A stretch of 64,000 nt of DNA, from assembly GCA_039090855.1 (NCBI GenBank), contig CM077013.1, forward strand, positions 134,189,240 through 134,253,239. Reading direction: 5' to 3'. The notes below the pieces were generated by a model. It was not told the DNA's origin. It was given only the letters and a program-made list of their open reading frames with translations, and ran no database searches. Position 1 is the first letter of the stretch. Every line of letters starts with the position of its first letter. This DNA is from Macrothele yani (Eukaryota; Arthropoda; Arachnida; Araneae; Macrothelidae). Positions 9,902 through 20,725 of the stretch are shown one piece after another. The position numbers were made by a program, and so were the translations under genes.

Positions 9902-10410
9902 GTCGGGTTTTTTTTCTTGGCACTTGACGATAACGGAATCGCCTAATTTTGGGGGTGCAGCAAGCACTTCCCGCGTCTAAACGCATGTGGTTTGCAGCAA
10001 GAAGGAAGCAGGAGAAGGGTTCCGTAGTAATCTCACCCTAGGGCAGAATTCTTGTGGAAAGCGTGGCAGTAAACATTGCTTGATCTGAATGGGGGAAAGG
10101 GGGCTTCTTTGTCTCTTAAGTAATACTTCTTAAAGGAACAGTGAGGGCTCTCTCCCTAACGATTATGTCCCAAGCAAACAATGTGCAACAACAATGGAGT
10201 GGGTGGAGATGAACCAAAGGGAGGGACTGCTGTGGTAATGAGTCTTAAAATCTTAGCCCCGCAGGGAACTAGTGCCTCGGAGAAGTTTTTGCCTGTTGTC
10301 TCTGAGCATCGGAAATCACCTCCTTCGGACACGTCACACCCAAAATTCTTGCACCCCAAAAAATAGGGGATTTTATTATCGTCAAGTGCCAAGTAAAAAA
10401 AAAATCAGAC
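9902..10410. mobile_element. TA-flanked MITE with ~60-bp inverted ends
   Basis: The left end (gtcgggttttttttcttggc, then acttgacgataa) and the inverted right end (gtctgatttttttttacttg, then gcacttgacgataa) match over about 60 bases, down to ggggtgca. TA flanks both ends. No transposase similarity was found in either strand, so it looks like a non-autonomous Tc1/mariner-type element about 509 bp long. Confidence 0.75.
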
Positions 10411-10412
10411 TA

Positions 10413-11560
10413 TAAAAAGCGTAACGTAGCAGGAAGAGAAACGTAATGAAAATTATGTCTCCTATTCTAAAGTTGCATCAGACTTGTTTTTCAACTGAAC
10501 AACAAAACCACCGTATCATGAAACATGTTACCACCACCCAGAGATCACGCTTAAACTCGCCTTATCACTTTTAAATCCCACATAATTTCCTCAGTCAAAA
10601 AAACGGTATACATTTTTAAGCAGTACTGCAACACCTATCTCATTTTATAGGAAACAAAAAACTGACGCCACTGCGAAAATAATTAAAACTAAAAAAATAT
10701 GCACCAGACAAATGTTTTCCAAAGGCAAGTTGCTTTTTCTTATTTAATGCGAGCGACGGATAAGGATTATAAGTTCAGTCTTTTTCATTAAATAATTCAT
10801 GTTAATGACGTGTAAAGAAAAACGTTTTCGTCGTCTAATTTCAGAAATTACAAGCTTTTTCGTTTTGTTTTACTGCGCGTTAATCACCGGCAAAAAATCC
10901 CAAAAATTAAATCCTTCTAAGCCCACCGAAACGCGCGAGAATTAAAACACGCTGTTGATGAATACCAGCTTTGGTGAACTGTTATCATCACACATAGCTT
11001 TACGTCGTGGCCGACGCAATAATAAAAGATGGAGGGGCCTAACGTATAATGGGATTGAATTCCCTCAGTTTTATACACATTAATGACTCTACACATACTG
11101 ACACCTGAACAATGCCGATGTAATACCAAAGACCCGAAGAATAATGAAGAGTCAGAGACGACTTAGCAGCAAAAGACGTACATTAAAAGGCGCGACGTCG
11201 CGCAGTAAAGGGTCATTTGCTTAAGTGATGCTTTCGTCTTTAGTTCTTACATAAGCCTGTTTGCCAACTCCAGCGGATGCATTATGCAAACACAGGAAGG
11301 TTAAAAGGTCACGTGATCACGGAAACACGATGTTCACTTCACAAATCCCTGTTTAAGAAATAACGGATTGCTGGACTTTTCCCAAATGTTTGGAAATAAC
11401 TGAGGGTATAAACATTAAATAACCTTTAAAAAAGATAGGATCAAGCTACTTAAAAAAAAAAAAAAAGTGGGTAAAAAAAACTACCTCTCTTAGTGGACAA
11501 AATGGGGGCATAAGAAACTACCTCTCTTAGTGGACAGCAATGTATTGTTTTACCCTTTAA
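10413..11560. other. Unassigned, with one 35-bp tandem duplication
   Basis: No gene recognised. Near 11478-11537 the phrase aaactacctctcttagtgga occurs twice about 35 bp apart, after an A run. Otherwise featureless AT-rich DNA. Confidence 0.4.
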
Positions 11561-11619
11561 CACCGGCTAGAATGAATTAACTCGGTGCTAGTACAATGAG
11601 ATTGCCGTATGCTGATAAC

Positions 11620-12755
11620 CAGAGATGGAAACGGGTCACGGGTCAACGGGTCGGGTCAAGGTGTTCTTGACCCGATTTTATTCCCGTTTTATTTTTGAAA
11701 AGAGAAAAATATATTCCAAAGAAAAATGCGCGTTGTGGAATTCTGTAAACGATACTGGTGCCAACGGAGTGAATAATGATTTGCCATGCAAAAAATATTG
11801 TCGTCTCTTTCTTAAAGCAACGAAGATTTCCACCGATTGACGTCAGACACACCGATACCATATCGTAAAATGATACTTCCTTTGCGTTCTCTTAGAGTGC
11901 GATTGTCCAGGGCAAGGTACAGGCAAACGCCATTCGCCTGCTTCTCAGTTGATTCACTCTCTCCGTGCGAAGTTCACTGTATGACTAAAAGTTAGTTTCA
12001 CATCGCATCTTTTACATTGAGCATTCAGAGCTTTGAGATTGATGTGCTAACATCCCGTTCCCTTGACATGTCATGTCGAAATTATCTCGTTATTTGTTAA
12101 TATGGATGGATTTAATATTAAGGAGGTTGCGAAAGGCGTCGAGGCCAACAAATACCTGCTTGTTGAAAATCACAAGGGGAAGAGTGAATGCTGGATTTTG
12201 TTTCGTCTCATTAAGAAGGAATCGGTGAATAATTCTGTGTTCTTTGGTCTTGCTTGTTGTTCAAAATGTGGAAAGTGTATAATTACAAAGAAAGATGTCG
12301 ACGGTGTAATAAGAGATTATGGAACCAAAAATCTAACGGACCATATGAAAGTATGCGCACCTCCATCAAAGCGTGGGAAGAGTGCACAATCAAAATACAT
12401 TTAAAAAATACATTTGTGTAATCGCAAATAAGTATTCCCATTTGTAATATGGTCACGGTCATAGTCAGCCATTATTTCTGGATTACGCAAAATAGTGGTA
12501 CTAAAAATGGCACGACAATTTAGCAAGTAACCAAATTTTATTATTAAACAATGATTTCAGTTATTAAATATCAAGCAGTTATTGGGATGAATATATATAT
12601 ATATTACGTTTCTATCTATATATATGTATAAACTGAGTTTCTAATTTATAGTTCAAAGCAGATTTGTCCGGGTCAGTTACGGGTCCGGATCGGGTCGGAT
12701 CGGGCCCAGTTATAGGACGTCCGGTTCTGAAATTTTTGACCCGTTTCCAACTCAG
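11620..12755 (+). mobile_element. hAT element, internally deleted, 8-bp target duplication
   Basis: Inverted ends CAGAGATGGAAACGGGTCA and CTGAGTTGGAAACGGGTCA (as read inward), followed by GC-rich subterminal repeats of gggtc words. The flanking 8-bp sequences CTGATAAC (11612-11619) and CTGATGAC (12756-12763) differ by one base. 8-bp duplications and CAG-type ends define hAT. At 1.1 kb it keeps only the N-terminal coding part, so it is non-autonomous. Confidence 0.85.
12102..12404 (+). pseudogene. hAT transposase N-terminal BED-type zinc finger
   Basis: About 100 residues starting MDGFNIKEVAKGVEANKY, then HKGKSECW, and a zinc-finger-like set CSKC ... YGTKNLTDHMKVC, the arrangement of BED fingers that start hAT transposases (DNA binding). 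Translation stops after KSAQSKYI; the RNase-H-like catalytic domain and the C-terminal dimerisation domain are absent. I chose the internal methionine because it precedes the conserved block; an upstream ATG at 12063 is also in frame. Confidence 0.7.
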
Positions 12756-13917
12756 CTGATGACAATCCTGTTGGCACAGAGCAAACCTGAGTTGCAGAGT
12801 ATGTTGTCCCGGATGTACGAAGTTTGCATAAAATTCAAACTGAATATAAATAAGGGAAAAACAAAAGTCATCGTTTTTTGAGCGAGGAACTGTTAGTACT
12901 GAATGCAGGATAAGTCTAAATGACACAGTGATTGACCAGGTGAATGAGTTTGTGCATTTTGGAAGCATGTTTGGCAGAGAGAACAAACTGGATGGTGAAT
13001 TTAGTAGGCGAGTGGATTCTTCATTGAAAGTCATAGCTGCTTTAGGAGGTTTTCACAGGAATGATGGGTTCTCAAGCGAGTCCCACATGGCTGTGTATGA
13101 AAGAGCTTTGTTCCTACTCTGATGTATGGCAGTGAAACCTGGGTACTACAGAAGAAATATAGGAGTCGTTTGTGTGCTGGAGAGATGCGTTACTTGCGGG
13201 GGGGGGGGGAAGACACGTTCTGATTGTGTGAGGAATAAAGACGTGTTGCAGTTGTGTATGTGAAGCAAAATGTTGTTACCCAGGTGGAGTAATATTCTTA
13301 GGTGGTTTGGCCATGTTGAAAGAATGAGTGATGAGATGCTTACTAAGATTTTGTTTTCCAGCCCAAGTGGCAGGAATGAAAGGCAGCGGAAGGCCAAGGA
13401 AGTGATAGGAGGATCGGATTCAGGAGTGTATGCATGAGAAAAATATTATGAGTATGAAGCATTGAAGGACTTGTGTACGTCGTGTGATGGATGTGAGTGA
13501 AGCCCGAGTTGTGTGTCAAGATCGCTGTAAATGGAGAAGTTTGATACGGCAACATTACGTAAATAACCAGCTAGAAATTTATCTGGTAGTATCTATTTCT
13601 TTGTGGAGCTGACCTCTGAATCTCAGAGAACAGGTTAGTGATATGTATGTATGTATAGTAAAATGAGTTGACATCAGCTAAAACGAATAAATTCGCTAAA
13701 TGGCGAGGGCTGTAACAAGTACATCAGGAGGTATTAATCCTTCACTCTGCTTATAGCTGTTTCCCCTTAGCTTTGTTATTCAAAGTGAGCGTCAAGGGGG
13801 ATTATTGACATTAATAATTTCTGACTGATTACCTACTAAAAGAGCTATAACAATGGCAGCGAATCTAAGAGAGAAGACGGATGATGTTTAAGTCCGTTTA
13901 TAGCGTAAAAGCCTTTT

Positions 13918-14050
13918 GCCAGTGACGGGAATCGAACCTACATATTTCTACTCCGGAGCCGACTGCTTTTCTAATTAAGCTACACAGACGAAATTTGTCG
14001 CTGAAACTTGCTGTCTTGACGTGTTAGGTCAGGCAAGTAGGTCACAACTT
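13918..14050 (-). repeat. SINE-B copy with clear tRNA-like head
   Basis: The minus strand has a tRNA-like 70-base unit: GTCTGTGTAGCTTAATTAGA (A box), then CTCCGGAGTAGAAATATG, then the B box GGTTCGATTCCC. The family-specific tail matches 2659-2730 and 3240-3325 loosely. It is probably a 3'-truncated or diverged SINE-B. Confidence 0.55.
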
Positions 14051-14465
14051 GTTTCTGATGTCAGTGGTTAGAAAACTTGCCTTTCCTCATCATGCCTTGG
14101 ATCATGGAGCTGAGAAAATAGGACTAGGAGCAAACTATTATTACCAGTGACAGTTCTATAGTTGATACCGCTGAGATGACAGAGGAAAAGTTAGTATTTT
14201 GCCTTAGCCTTCGTAAAACCTAGATGCTATGTGAACACTTCTGTTTAGGGAGAGCAGAAAATTTTGGGCACCATTTGACTCTGGTACATCTGCAGCTTAA
14301 AGGGTTAATATCGCTCGACTGTTCCTTCCAAAACTAGTGTTTTATCTCGCTTCAAAATTCTGTTTCTTCCGATACACTGAGTGCATCTATGCCTCAAAAC
14401 GCCCAAATCTTGTTACCAAATCAACTCCAAACAATGGATTTTGATGCTTCACAGAAAATACAATC
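14051..14465. other. Unassigned sequence
   Basis: No gene or repeat recognised between the SINE-B copy and the mariner end. Confidence 0.35.
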
Positions 14466-15891
14466 TACTTCCAATAAGTTCCAGAACTGACTGCATAAAT
14501 GAAGTAAGAGTAGTGGGATAGAAATATCACGTGTATGCCAGAAGACAGCAGTCCTTGGCCAATCAGCGAACAGCTGGAAACCAGTTTATACCGGTGCCTA
14601 CAGGCGGCAGATATGCATTGAGGGAGTCATAGCAAGCGTTCTCGCCCTATTTCATTTTAATCATGGGAGAGCAAAGAGTGAACATCTGTTTTCTTTTGAA
14701 ATTTGGTAAATTAGTTACTGAAACTTAGAGAATGTTAAAAGAAGCGTATGGAAGACAGCATTATCCCGTAGCAGAGTTTCCGAATGGTATGCACGGTTTC
14801 GTGACGGGAGGGAATCCTTTGATAGTCCCGAGATCCGGGCGTCCCTCCAATGTGCGGACAGCGGAAAAAAACGAAGAGGTGCTAAATCAGTTAAAGAAAG
14901 ATCGCCGAATTACAGTGAGACTTTTGGCTGAATTGGTGGGCATCAGTAAGTCTATCTATCATGAGGTTCTGCGCGAGGATCTGAGCAAACTAAAACTTAA
15001 TGCCAGATTGGTATCCCGCATTCTGAATGATGACCAAGACTTTTGGCTGAGTCGGTGGGCATCAGTAAGTCTAGCTGTCACGAGATTCTACGCGAGGATC
15101 TAGGAAAACGAAATGCCAGATTGGTATCCCGCATTCTGAATGATGACCAAGACGTTTGGCTGAGTCGGTGAGCATCAGTAAGTCTAGCTGTCACGAGATT
15201 CTACGCGAGGATCTAGGAAAACTTAATACCAGATTGGTACCCCGCATTCTGAATGATGACCAAGACTTTTGGCTGAGTCGGTGGGCATCAGTAAGTCTAG
15301 CTGTCATGAGATTCTACGCGAGGATCTGGGAAAACGAAAACTTAATGCCAGATTGGTACCCCGCGTTTTGAATGATGACCAAGACTTTTGGCTGAGTCGG
15401 TGGGCATCAGTTAGACTATCTGTCATGAGATTCTACGACGCGAGGATCTGGGAAAACGAAAATTTAATGCCAGATTGGTACCCCGAATTCTGAATGATGA
15501 CCAAAAGGAGTTTCATTCATCGATGTGTTTCGATTTGTTGGGCACTGTAGCTGAGGATCCTGATTTTTGCTCCAAACTTATTGCAGGAGATGAAACATGG
15601 TGCCTGCAGTGTGATCCACAAACCTGGAGACTGTTCCTCAGGATAAAACGGGCATTAAAAGATCATTATGATGCAGACATTACATCTATACAAGCAGCAG
15701 TGACATAACATTTTGTGGATATCCCAGAAAGTGCCTTCCAGAACTAGTTTTAGTATCCTAAAAAACGCTGGAAACTGTGTGATGATTCAGAAGCGTGATA
15801 TTTTGAAGGTGACCAGCATTAATTGTTAGTATGGGGTGTTGTTTTTTTTACATTCTTTCTCGCGTCAGTCCTGGAACTTTTTAAAACTTTA
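14466..15891 (+). mobile_element. Mariner with fivefold internal repeat and core deletion
   Basis: Inverted ends share aagttccag.actgac and lie next to TA. The transposase begins at ATG 14663 (MGEQRVNICFLLKFGKLV) and has a stop before MLKEAYG; SGRPSNVRTAE and the second helix-turn-helix (LLAELVGISKS) follow. That second part is repeated five times (14932-15504). Then come FDLLGTVAEDPDFCSKLIAG, DETWCLQ with the first catalytic aspartate, and a jump directly to the C-terminal KRALKDHYDADITSIQAAVT near 15640. The second and third catalytic aspartates are deleted, so it cannot make active enzyme. Confidence 0.85.
14932..15504 (+). repeat. Five tandem copies inside a mariner transposase
   Basis: Units starting at 14932, 15041, 15154, 15267 and 15386 (109-119 bp each) run from ttttggctga to aatgatgacca. 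Each encodes roughly LAESVGISKSSCHEILREDL, then GK..LNARLVPRILNDDQ. The units are not a multiple of three, so the frame shifts between copies. The first copy is the most diverged, and copies 2-5 resemble each other more, so amplification came after the element had begun to decay. Confidence 0.85.
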
Positions 15892-16309
15892 TGAGGAACG
15901 CATTTAAATAAGGGCAATACGCAGGTCGCCCTAAACAACAGATAAAGTTGACGAACACTGCACTTCAAACACCGAAAAGTCTATAACAACCGAAAATATG
16001 TTTTTATGTGCATGGTGGGCAAGTATTATTAATGACGAATAATAACAAAATTGCAAAACGGCTGTTTAACATGATTAGTGCTGTAACGTTGTAGGAAAAA
16101 TACAACAACCAGAAAGTAGCCCAAGAACGAGAAACAGAATTCAGAATCCAATAAATTCTACGAATATATGAGGTTTCCATGATCAACAAAGCAAGGTTGT
16201 AATAAATGCTTCGGGATACTGATATCACCATCAGCTTTCTTAGCGTAGTTATATGAATTCGTTTCCAATTAATTAATAATAAGGAACTGTACACCAATTA
16301 CACTTAAAA
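15892..16309. other. Unassigned sequence
   Basis: No domain recognised in the open frames here; AT-rich. Confidence 0.35.
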
Positions 16310-16405
16310 TAGTACTAGTGATCCGAATTTCTTGGCGTAGAATATAAATAAAAGTTTCCAAGCTTTCGCACATCAACCAGATGACATTTTAAAGGAAAGT
16401 AGACA
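16310..16405. repeat. Dispersed repeat segment X
   Basis: The words ttggcgtagaatataaataa, gtttccaagctttcgcacat and caaccagatg match the two opposed arms at 27440-27665. Here it lies downstream of the Penelope-like coding remnant on the minus strand and could be the 3' end of that element or a separate repeat. Confidence 0.5.
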
Positions 16406-16639
16406 GCTAACTGCAAACTGGGTAATGGAACACTTCAACAATTTGAACGTGGTGATTTGACTAGACAATAAATTAATAGGCGCAAATGTGATCAGACATT
16501 CGAAGAAACGAGGTCACGTTGGTTGGGAGCGCGGTACTGTGGTAGAAAACACAGCATTATTTGAAGAATTGATTCCAAATGGGTGACAACTCGAGAGAGT
16601 CGCTATCATTGCAAGTTTCGCGGCTGGTCAAGATTTACA

Positions 16640-17388
16640 AGCTTTCGCGAATGGCAGTAGATTTAGGTGGAGTATGATGCTAATTTCTTGACATTATTCC
16701 ACATAGGATCAGCGGACTTGAACTTGACCTCTCTTGATAGGGCAGTGGTTATTTTACCGTCTTTTGTATCCCTTTTTTTATGTTCGTTGATTCTAATTCC
16801 AAACGAACGTTTCGTCATTCCGATGTAGTATCATCTGAAGCCGTCCGGATATTGTAGTGGGATTGCATAAACACTTGCATCATTGAGAAGAGGGGGCTTG
16901 TCAATATTACTCTTAAGTATCGTATATAAAGATGCCGGCGACCTTATGCCGACACCGAAGCTCATCCTCCTGAGCGTGGTTTTGAGTTGATAGGAAACTT
17001 TTGGTATGTAAGGAATAGAGCCCAGGTAGCGAAGTTGCGGCATAGAAAGATTGACACGGCTGGTTCTGGCTTTTTCGATAAAGTTATGCATCTGTTTCGA
17101 CATATATCCTGCCTTAGAGGCCAATTCGACGATGTTTTCTAGTTCCGAATCTCTAGAACGAACATCTGAGGAGACGGCGAAGGCTCTTCTAATTCGAGAA
17201 CGGAAGAAGGCCGTTTTGTAATCATCAGGACAAAATGAACTGCGGAGCATCAAGTTAGGAACGGAGGTGTTTCCAATGGTTAGTTTAAATGTCACAGCTA
17301 AAAAGACTGGAATAATACACATTTGAAGTTGTGATTCCGTCCATTGGTGAAAATTATGACAAAAGTGGTAAGTCATATAATATCCCAA
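16640..17388 (-). pseudogene. Penelope-like element: RT tail plus GIY-YIG remnant
   Basis: The minus strand has a 185-codon open frame (17388 to 16831) containing SFCPDDYKTAFFRSRIRRAF and the conserved linker RYLGSIPYIPKVSYQL of Penelope-like reverse transcriptases, ending VYAIPLQYPDGFR before a TGA. The same frame continues after that stop with YYIGMTKRSFGIRINEHKKR, the GIY-YIG endonuclease signature. The element would copy its RNA with the RT and cut target DNA with GIY-YIG. It is 5'-truncated (no RT palm motifs) and inactivated by the stop. Confidence 0.7.
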
Positions 17389-17490
17389 AACTTGAAAATT
17401 TCATAGTGCTGGAGCGGAAATCGAACTAGCGTCTTCACGTTTGGGCCCAAATGTTTTGCTCTTAGTATTGTAATAGAGTGAAGCAAGCCT
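17335..17490 (-). repeat. Degenerate tRNA-like repeat segment Y
   Basis: gtaagtcatataatatccca, acttgaaaatttcat and tgctggagcggaaatcgaac match the tRNA-like repeat at 27700-27819 and the palindrome arms at 50560-50910. Only the T-arm part of the tRNA-like unit is recognisable. It abuts the truncated 5' end of the Penelope-like remnant. Confidence 0.5.
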
Positions 17491-17635
17491 GATAAGACGA
17501 GCGAGCGTACTTGCTTCATGCATAAAATATTTCACTGCGCAGTGGGGGAGAGAAGCGTAGCTAGTTTCTTGGCAACCGGCTGAAATAAATCTCGATTTCG
17601 GCTTGAACAAATATTTCACTCACCTTGACTTAGTT

Positions 17636-18720
17636 AGAATGAATTATTAATTTATCTCTCATTATGGCTAGAGTTGGGAGATAAACCCTTGTGAGATGGA
17701 ATAATTCATTTTATTTATGATTGGAACAACGAATTAGTTCAGTTTATCTAAAGGTGGGAACTTGTTATTAATTCATTTCAATTTGGTCCGAAGGAATAAT
17801 TAATTACTTGAGCTCAACTCAGAGGGCAAGGACGATAGATTCAGCCAACTTTGATTGCAATAGAAAATTAATTCATTCGAGACAGCTTGATATTATTGAC
17901 TGATTCCGTCCATTTTGGTTGGAATGAAGATATTCAATTATCTCAGCTAGGTTGGAATGAATGAATGATCCAACTATATTTTGGTTGGCATAAATATTTG
18001 ATTCGTCTCAGCTAAACAAGGAAGAACGATTCAGCTCATTTTGTCTACGCGTAGAATGAGTAATTTATCTTAGGTTGGTTTGAATGATGCAGCTTTTTTT
18101 GGCTGCAATGAATGATTTATCTCAATTAGGTTAGTATTATAGGTGAATTCTTTTTGGCTAGGAGATGTAATTCATCTCAACTTGGTTGGTACTCTTTTGG
18201 GTTGGAATGAGTAATTAATCTCAATTTATTTCCAGTACGTTGGCATGATTGGTGCAACTCATTTTGGTTAGGAGGAGTAATTTATCTTAACTAGGTTGGT
18301 ATTAATGATGTAGCTTATTTCGGTTGGGATGAGTAATTTATCTCAACTTAGGCTCGTACGATTGGTGAAGCACATTTTAGCTAAGAGCAGTAATTTGCCT
18401 CAACTAGGTTGGTATGATGGATGCAGCTTATTTTGGCTTGAATGAGTAATTTATCTTAATTAGGTTGAAAAGATGGTGCAGCTCATTTTGGCTAGGAGAA
18501 GTAATTTATCTCAACTAGGTTGGTATATAATAATTCATGCAGGTCATTTTGGCTGAAGTGAGGAATTTATCTCAGCTATGTTGGTATGACTGATGCAAGT
18601 AATTTTGGCTGGAATGGGTATTTCATTCGTCTAGGTTTTGGTTGGAACGAGCAATTAATTCCACATTGTCCAGGTTATTATGAATAACCGATTCTACTAA
18701 TTTTGGTTCGAATCAGCGAA
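17636..18720. repeat. Satellite, ~57-bp monomers
   Basis: About 19 diverged tandem monomers built on taatttatctcaactaggtt, ggtatgat.gatgcagctca and ttttggctggaatgag. Spacing between successive taattta words in 18278-18502 is 55-58 bp. Divergence is highest at the left edge. No coding signal. Confidence 0.85.
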
Positions 18721-18793
18721 CAAATCAGATTACAACGGTCGGAAGGAGTTCCTTTCAGTTACACAGCATTTATTTAAACTGTTCGTGTGACCG

Positions 18794-19104
18794 GGGCCGC
18801 GGGTGGCCTAGTGGCCAACGTTCGTGACTACCACGGAAAGGACCTCAGGTTCGATCCCAGGCAGGTACGAACGCTCGATCCACTAAATATCCGCCGTGCG
18901 TCGGATGGGCACGTTAAGCCGTCGGACCCCGGGTACTGCCCCCTCCGGTAATAAATAAGGGCGTCTTCCTCCCCCTTTCTACTTTGCTTCCGTGTCACTT
19001 TCCTATCGGGCAATCTAGCCCAAATCTCCTAGCTTCCTATTTCTAAAGGTTGTTTAAGACGTGGGGTCATACACTCCCTACCTAAAATCCTCTACATATG
19101 ATCA
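18794..19104 (+). repeat. SINE-E, full length, 14-bp target duplication
   Basis: tRNA-like head with an A box (GCGGGTGGCCTAGTGGCCAA), a B box (CAGGTTCGATCCCAGG), then a body with ccgtgcgtcggatgggcacg and ttaagccgtcggaccccggg. Exact 14-bp direct repeats TGTTCGTGTGACCG flank it at 18780-18793 and 19105-19118, proving retroposition. About 310 bp. The exact repeats suggest a recent insertion relative to most elements here. Confidence 0.85.
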
Positions 19105-19118
19105 TGTTCGTGTGACCG

Positions 19119-20010
19119 ATCAAGGTCACTGGGTTTCTGACGATAAATTGCAAAAGTTAAAATTTAAAATGCTGTTCGAAACTTTTAATAAAGTACAGCA
19201 TTAATGCATGAGAGCAAAAGAAGATTCAGAATCTTCTCACATTCATCGAAGTCTTCCAAGTTCAGTTCTGGAATGATGAAGCACGCGATGGTAAATTATG
19301 TTCTGCTGTCAAGGACAGTCGCAAGCCGCCAGTAAGCAACTCTTCCCTCTCCCCCTTCTTCACTCCACAGGAGCATTGTGGTAAAAAATCTCTCTTACTC
19401 AGGCCCAAGGCAGGAAAAAATTCGTTTTTTATTTCAACTCTCAAAATCTAGAACCATATATTGTATACCTATATATTCGTTTTCAGTTAAAGAATAATTC
19501 GAAATTATGTTAGTTGCTTCAGTATTTCAATTTTACTGAAAATGGCAGATATTCTTATCAAGTTTATTGGAGACTACCTGCAATAAATCTCCGAACGAGA
19601 CGAGTATAAATAAGAACAACTAAACGGGACTCACTTATTCTGTGGGGAGGATAATTGGGCTGTCACGTGATCGAGCTGACATATCCACGCATGGTATTCT
19701 ACTTTAACGAACTTAACGTTTTCCAAAGGGATAATCGTTAATTAACTTCTGTTATCGTGAAACACATGACACTCTGTGCGATCAAGAACTCTTCACTATC
19801 GTTCAAGCGTGCTTCCGTCACTGCTTGGTGCATGGGGCAAGACAATAACAACTTAATGTATTTGGTCACGAACTCGCTGGAGATTAATGAAAATATTTAA
19901 CGCTGGAAATCAAAAAAGAAAAACTAGTAGTAAAAATCATAAAATGCTTCATTTAGCGAGGCGTTAAAAGCGCAGACCAGTTACTGAGTGCCTCATACAG
20001 CCTTATATAT
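19119..20010. other. Unassigned sequence
   Basis: No gene or repeat recognised between SINE-E and the mariner-like remnant. Confidence 0.4.
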
Positions 20011-20011
20011 A

Positions 20012-20725
20012 CAGGGTGCCTGAATAATGAATGTGCAGTGAATATACGAATTGCAGTAATGCAATAATAAATAAATTTTGAATGGAATTATAGTAGAGGT
20101 GACCCGCCACGTGGAAGTGCTCTATGTCTGGTAACCTTCACGTCTGCGCGCAGATGTCTTTCCGTCCGAAGGTCATTCTCGAACGCTTGGTCGTCGGAGG
20201 CAGATACATGTCGATTGATCACTTGTCCCGGCACAAGGACAATGGTGTCGACGGTTGAACAGAGAGTGTTTCTGCTGGAATATGTCTTTCCCCATGGCGA
20301 CAAGTACACGGACGAAGAAAACAACAGTTCGCTAGGAAATGACGTGATGCAAACGTTCCCCACCGTAATGCGGTACGTCAGCTAATAGCGAAACTTTTGG
20401 AAACTGGCAGTGTTCTGGACACCCCTCCGTCCCCGTCGGTCATCCACGGTAGACCACACCGTACAGCATATCCAGGACAGGATACAGAAGAGTCCACACA
20501 AGTCCGCGAGGCCGCTGTAACAAGCTAACGTGCCAAAGAGTACACCCCACGATATTCTTAAAAGGAAGTTGCGTTTCCACCCGTACAAGGTGTCTGCTGT
20601 GCATCAGCTGAAAGAAACAGACCACGTGACTCGCGTTCGGTACTGCAGGTGGCTCCAAGAGTTCCTGTCTGAAGAAGGTGAGGACATTCTGGACGTGACT
20701 TTCTTTACAGATGAGGCATGGTAAC
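20012..20725 (+). pseudogene. Mariner-like transposase, N-terminal half
   Basis: Starts with an end-like cagggtgcctgaataatgaa next to TA. From ATG 20242 it reads MVSTVEQRVFLLEYVF and KYTDEE (helix-turn-helix region of the DUF4817-like type), then, after frameshifts and stops, KRKLRFHPYKVSAVHQLKET, RVRYCRW, and EDILDVTFFTDEAW with the first catalytic aspartate. It ends abruptly where the Tc1-like copy starts, so the other catalytic residues are missing. Confidence 0.7.

Larger units (their letters stand above)
11540..13665 (+). pseudogene. Non-LTR retrotransposon ORF2 remnant, split by a hAT
   Basis: The right part (12764-13555) encodes, with several frameshifts, the block after the RT active site: LLAQSKPELQSMLSRM, a LNINKGKTKV block, VDSSLKVIAALGGF, a YGSETWVLQKK motif and LRWFGHVERMSDEML. 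The left flank ends RLPYAD just before the hAT, and the target duplication carries GCTGAT-AC/GCTGATGAC, coding the A-D-D of the YADD catalytic box. The 3' end near 13640-13660 has a tatg repeat, a typical LINE tail. The 5' part is missing. Confidence 0.7.
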
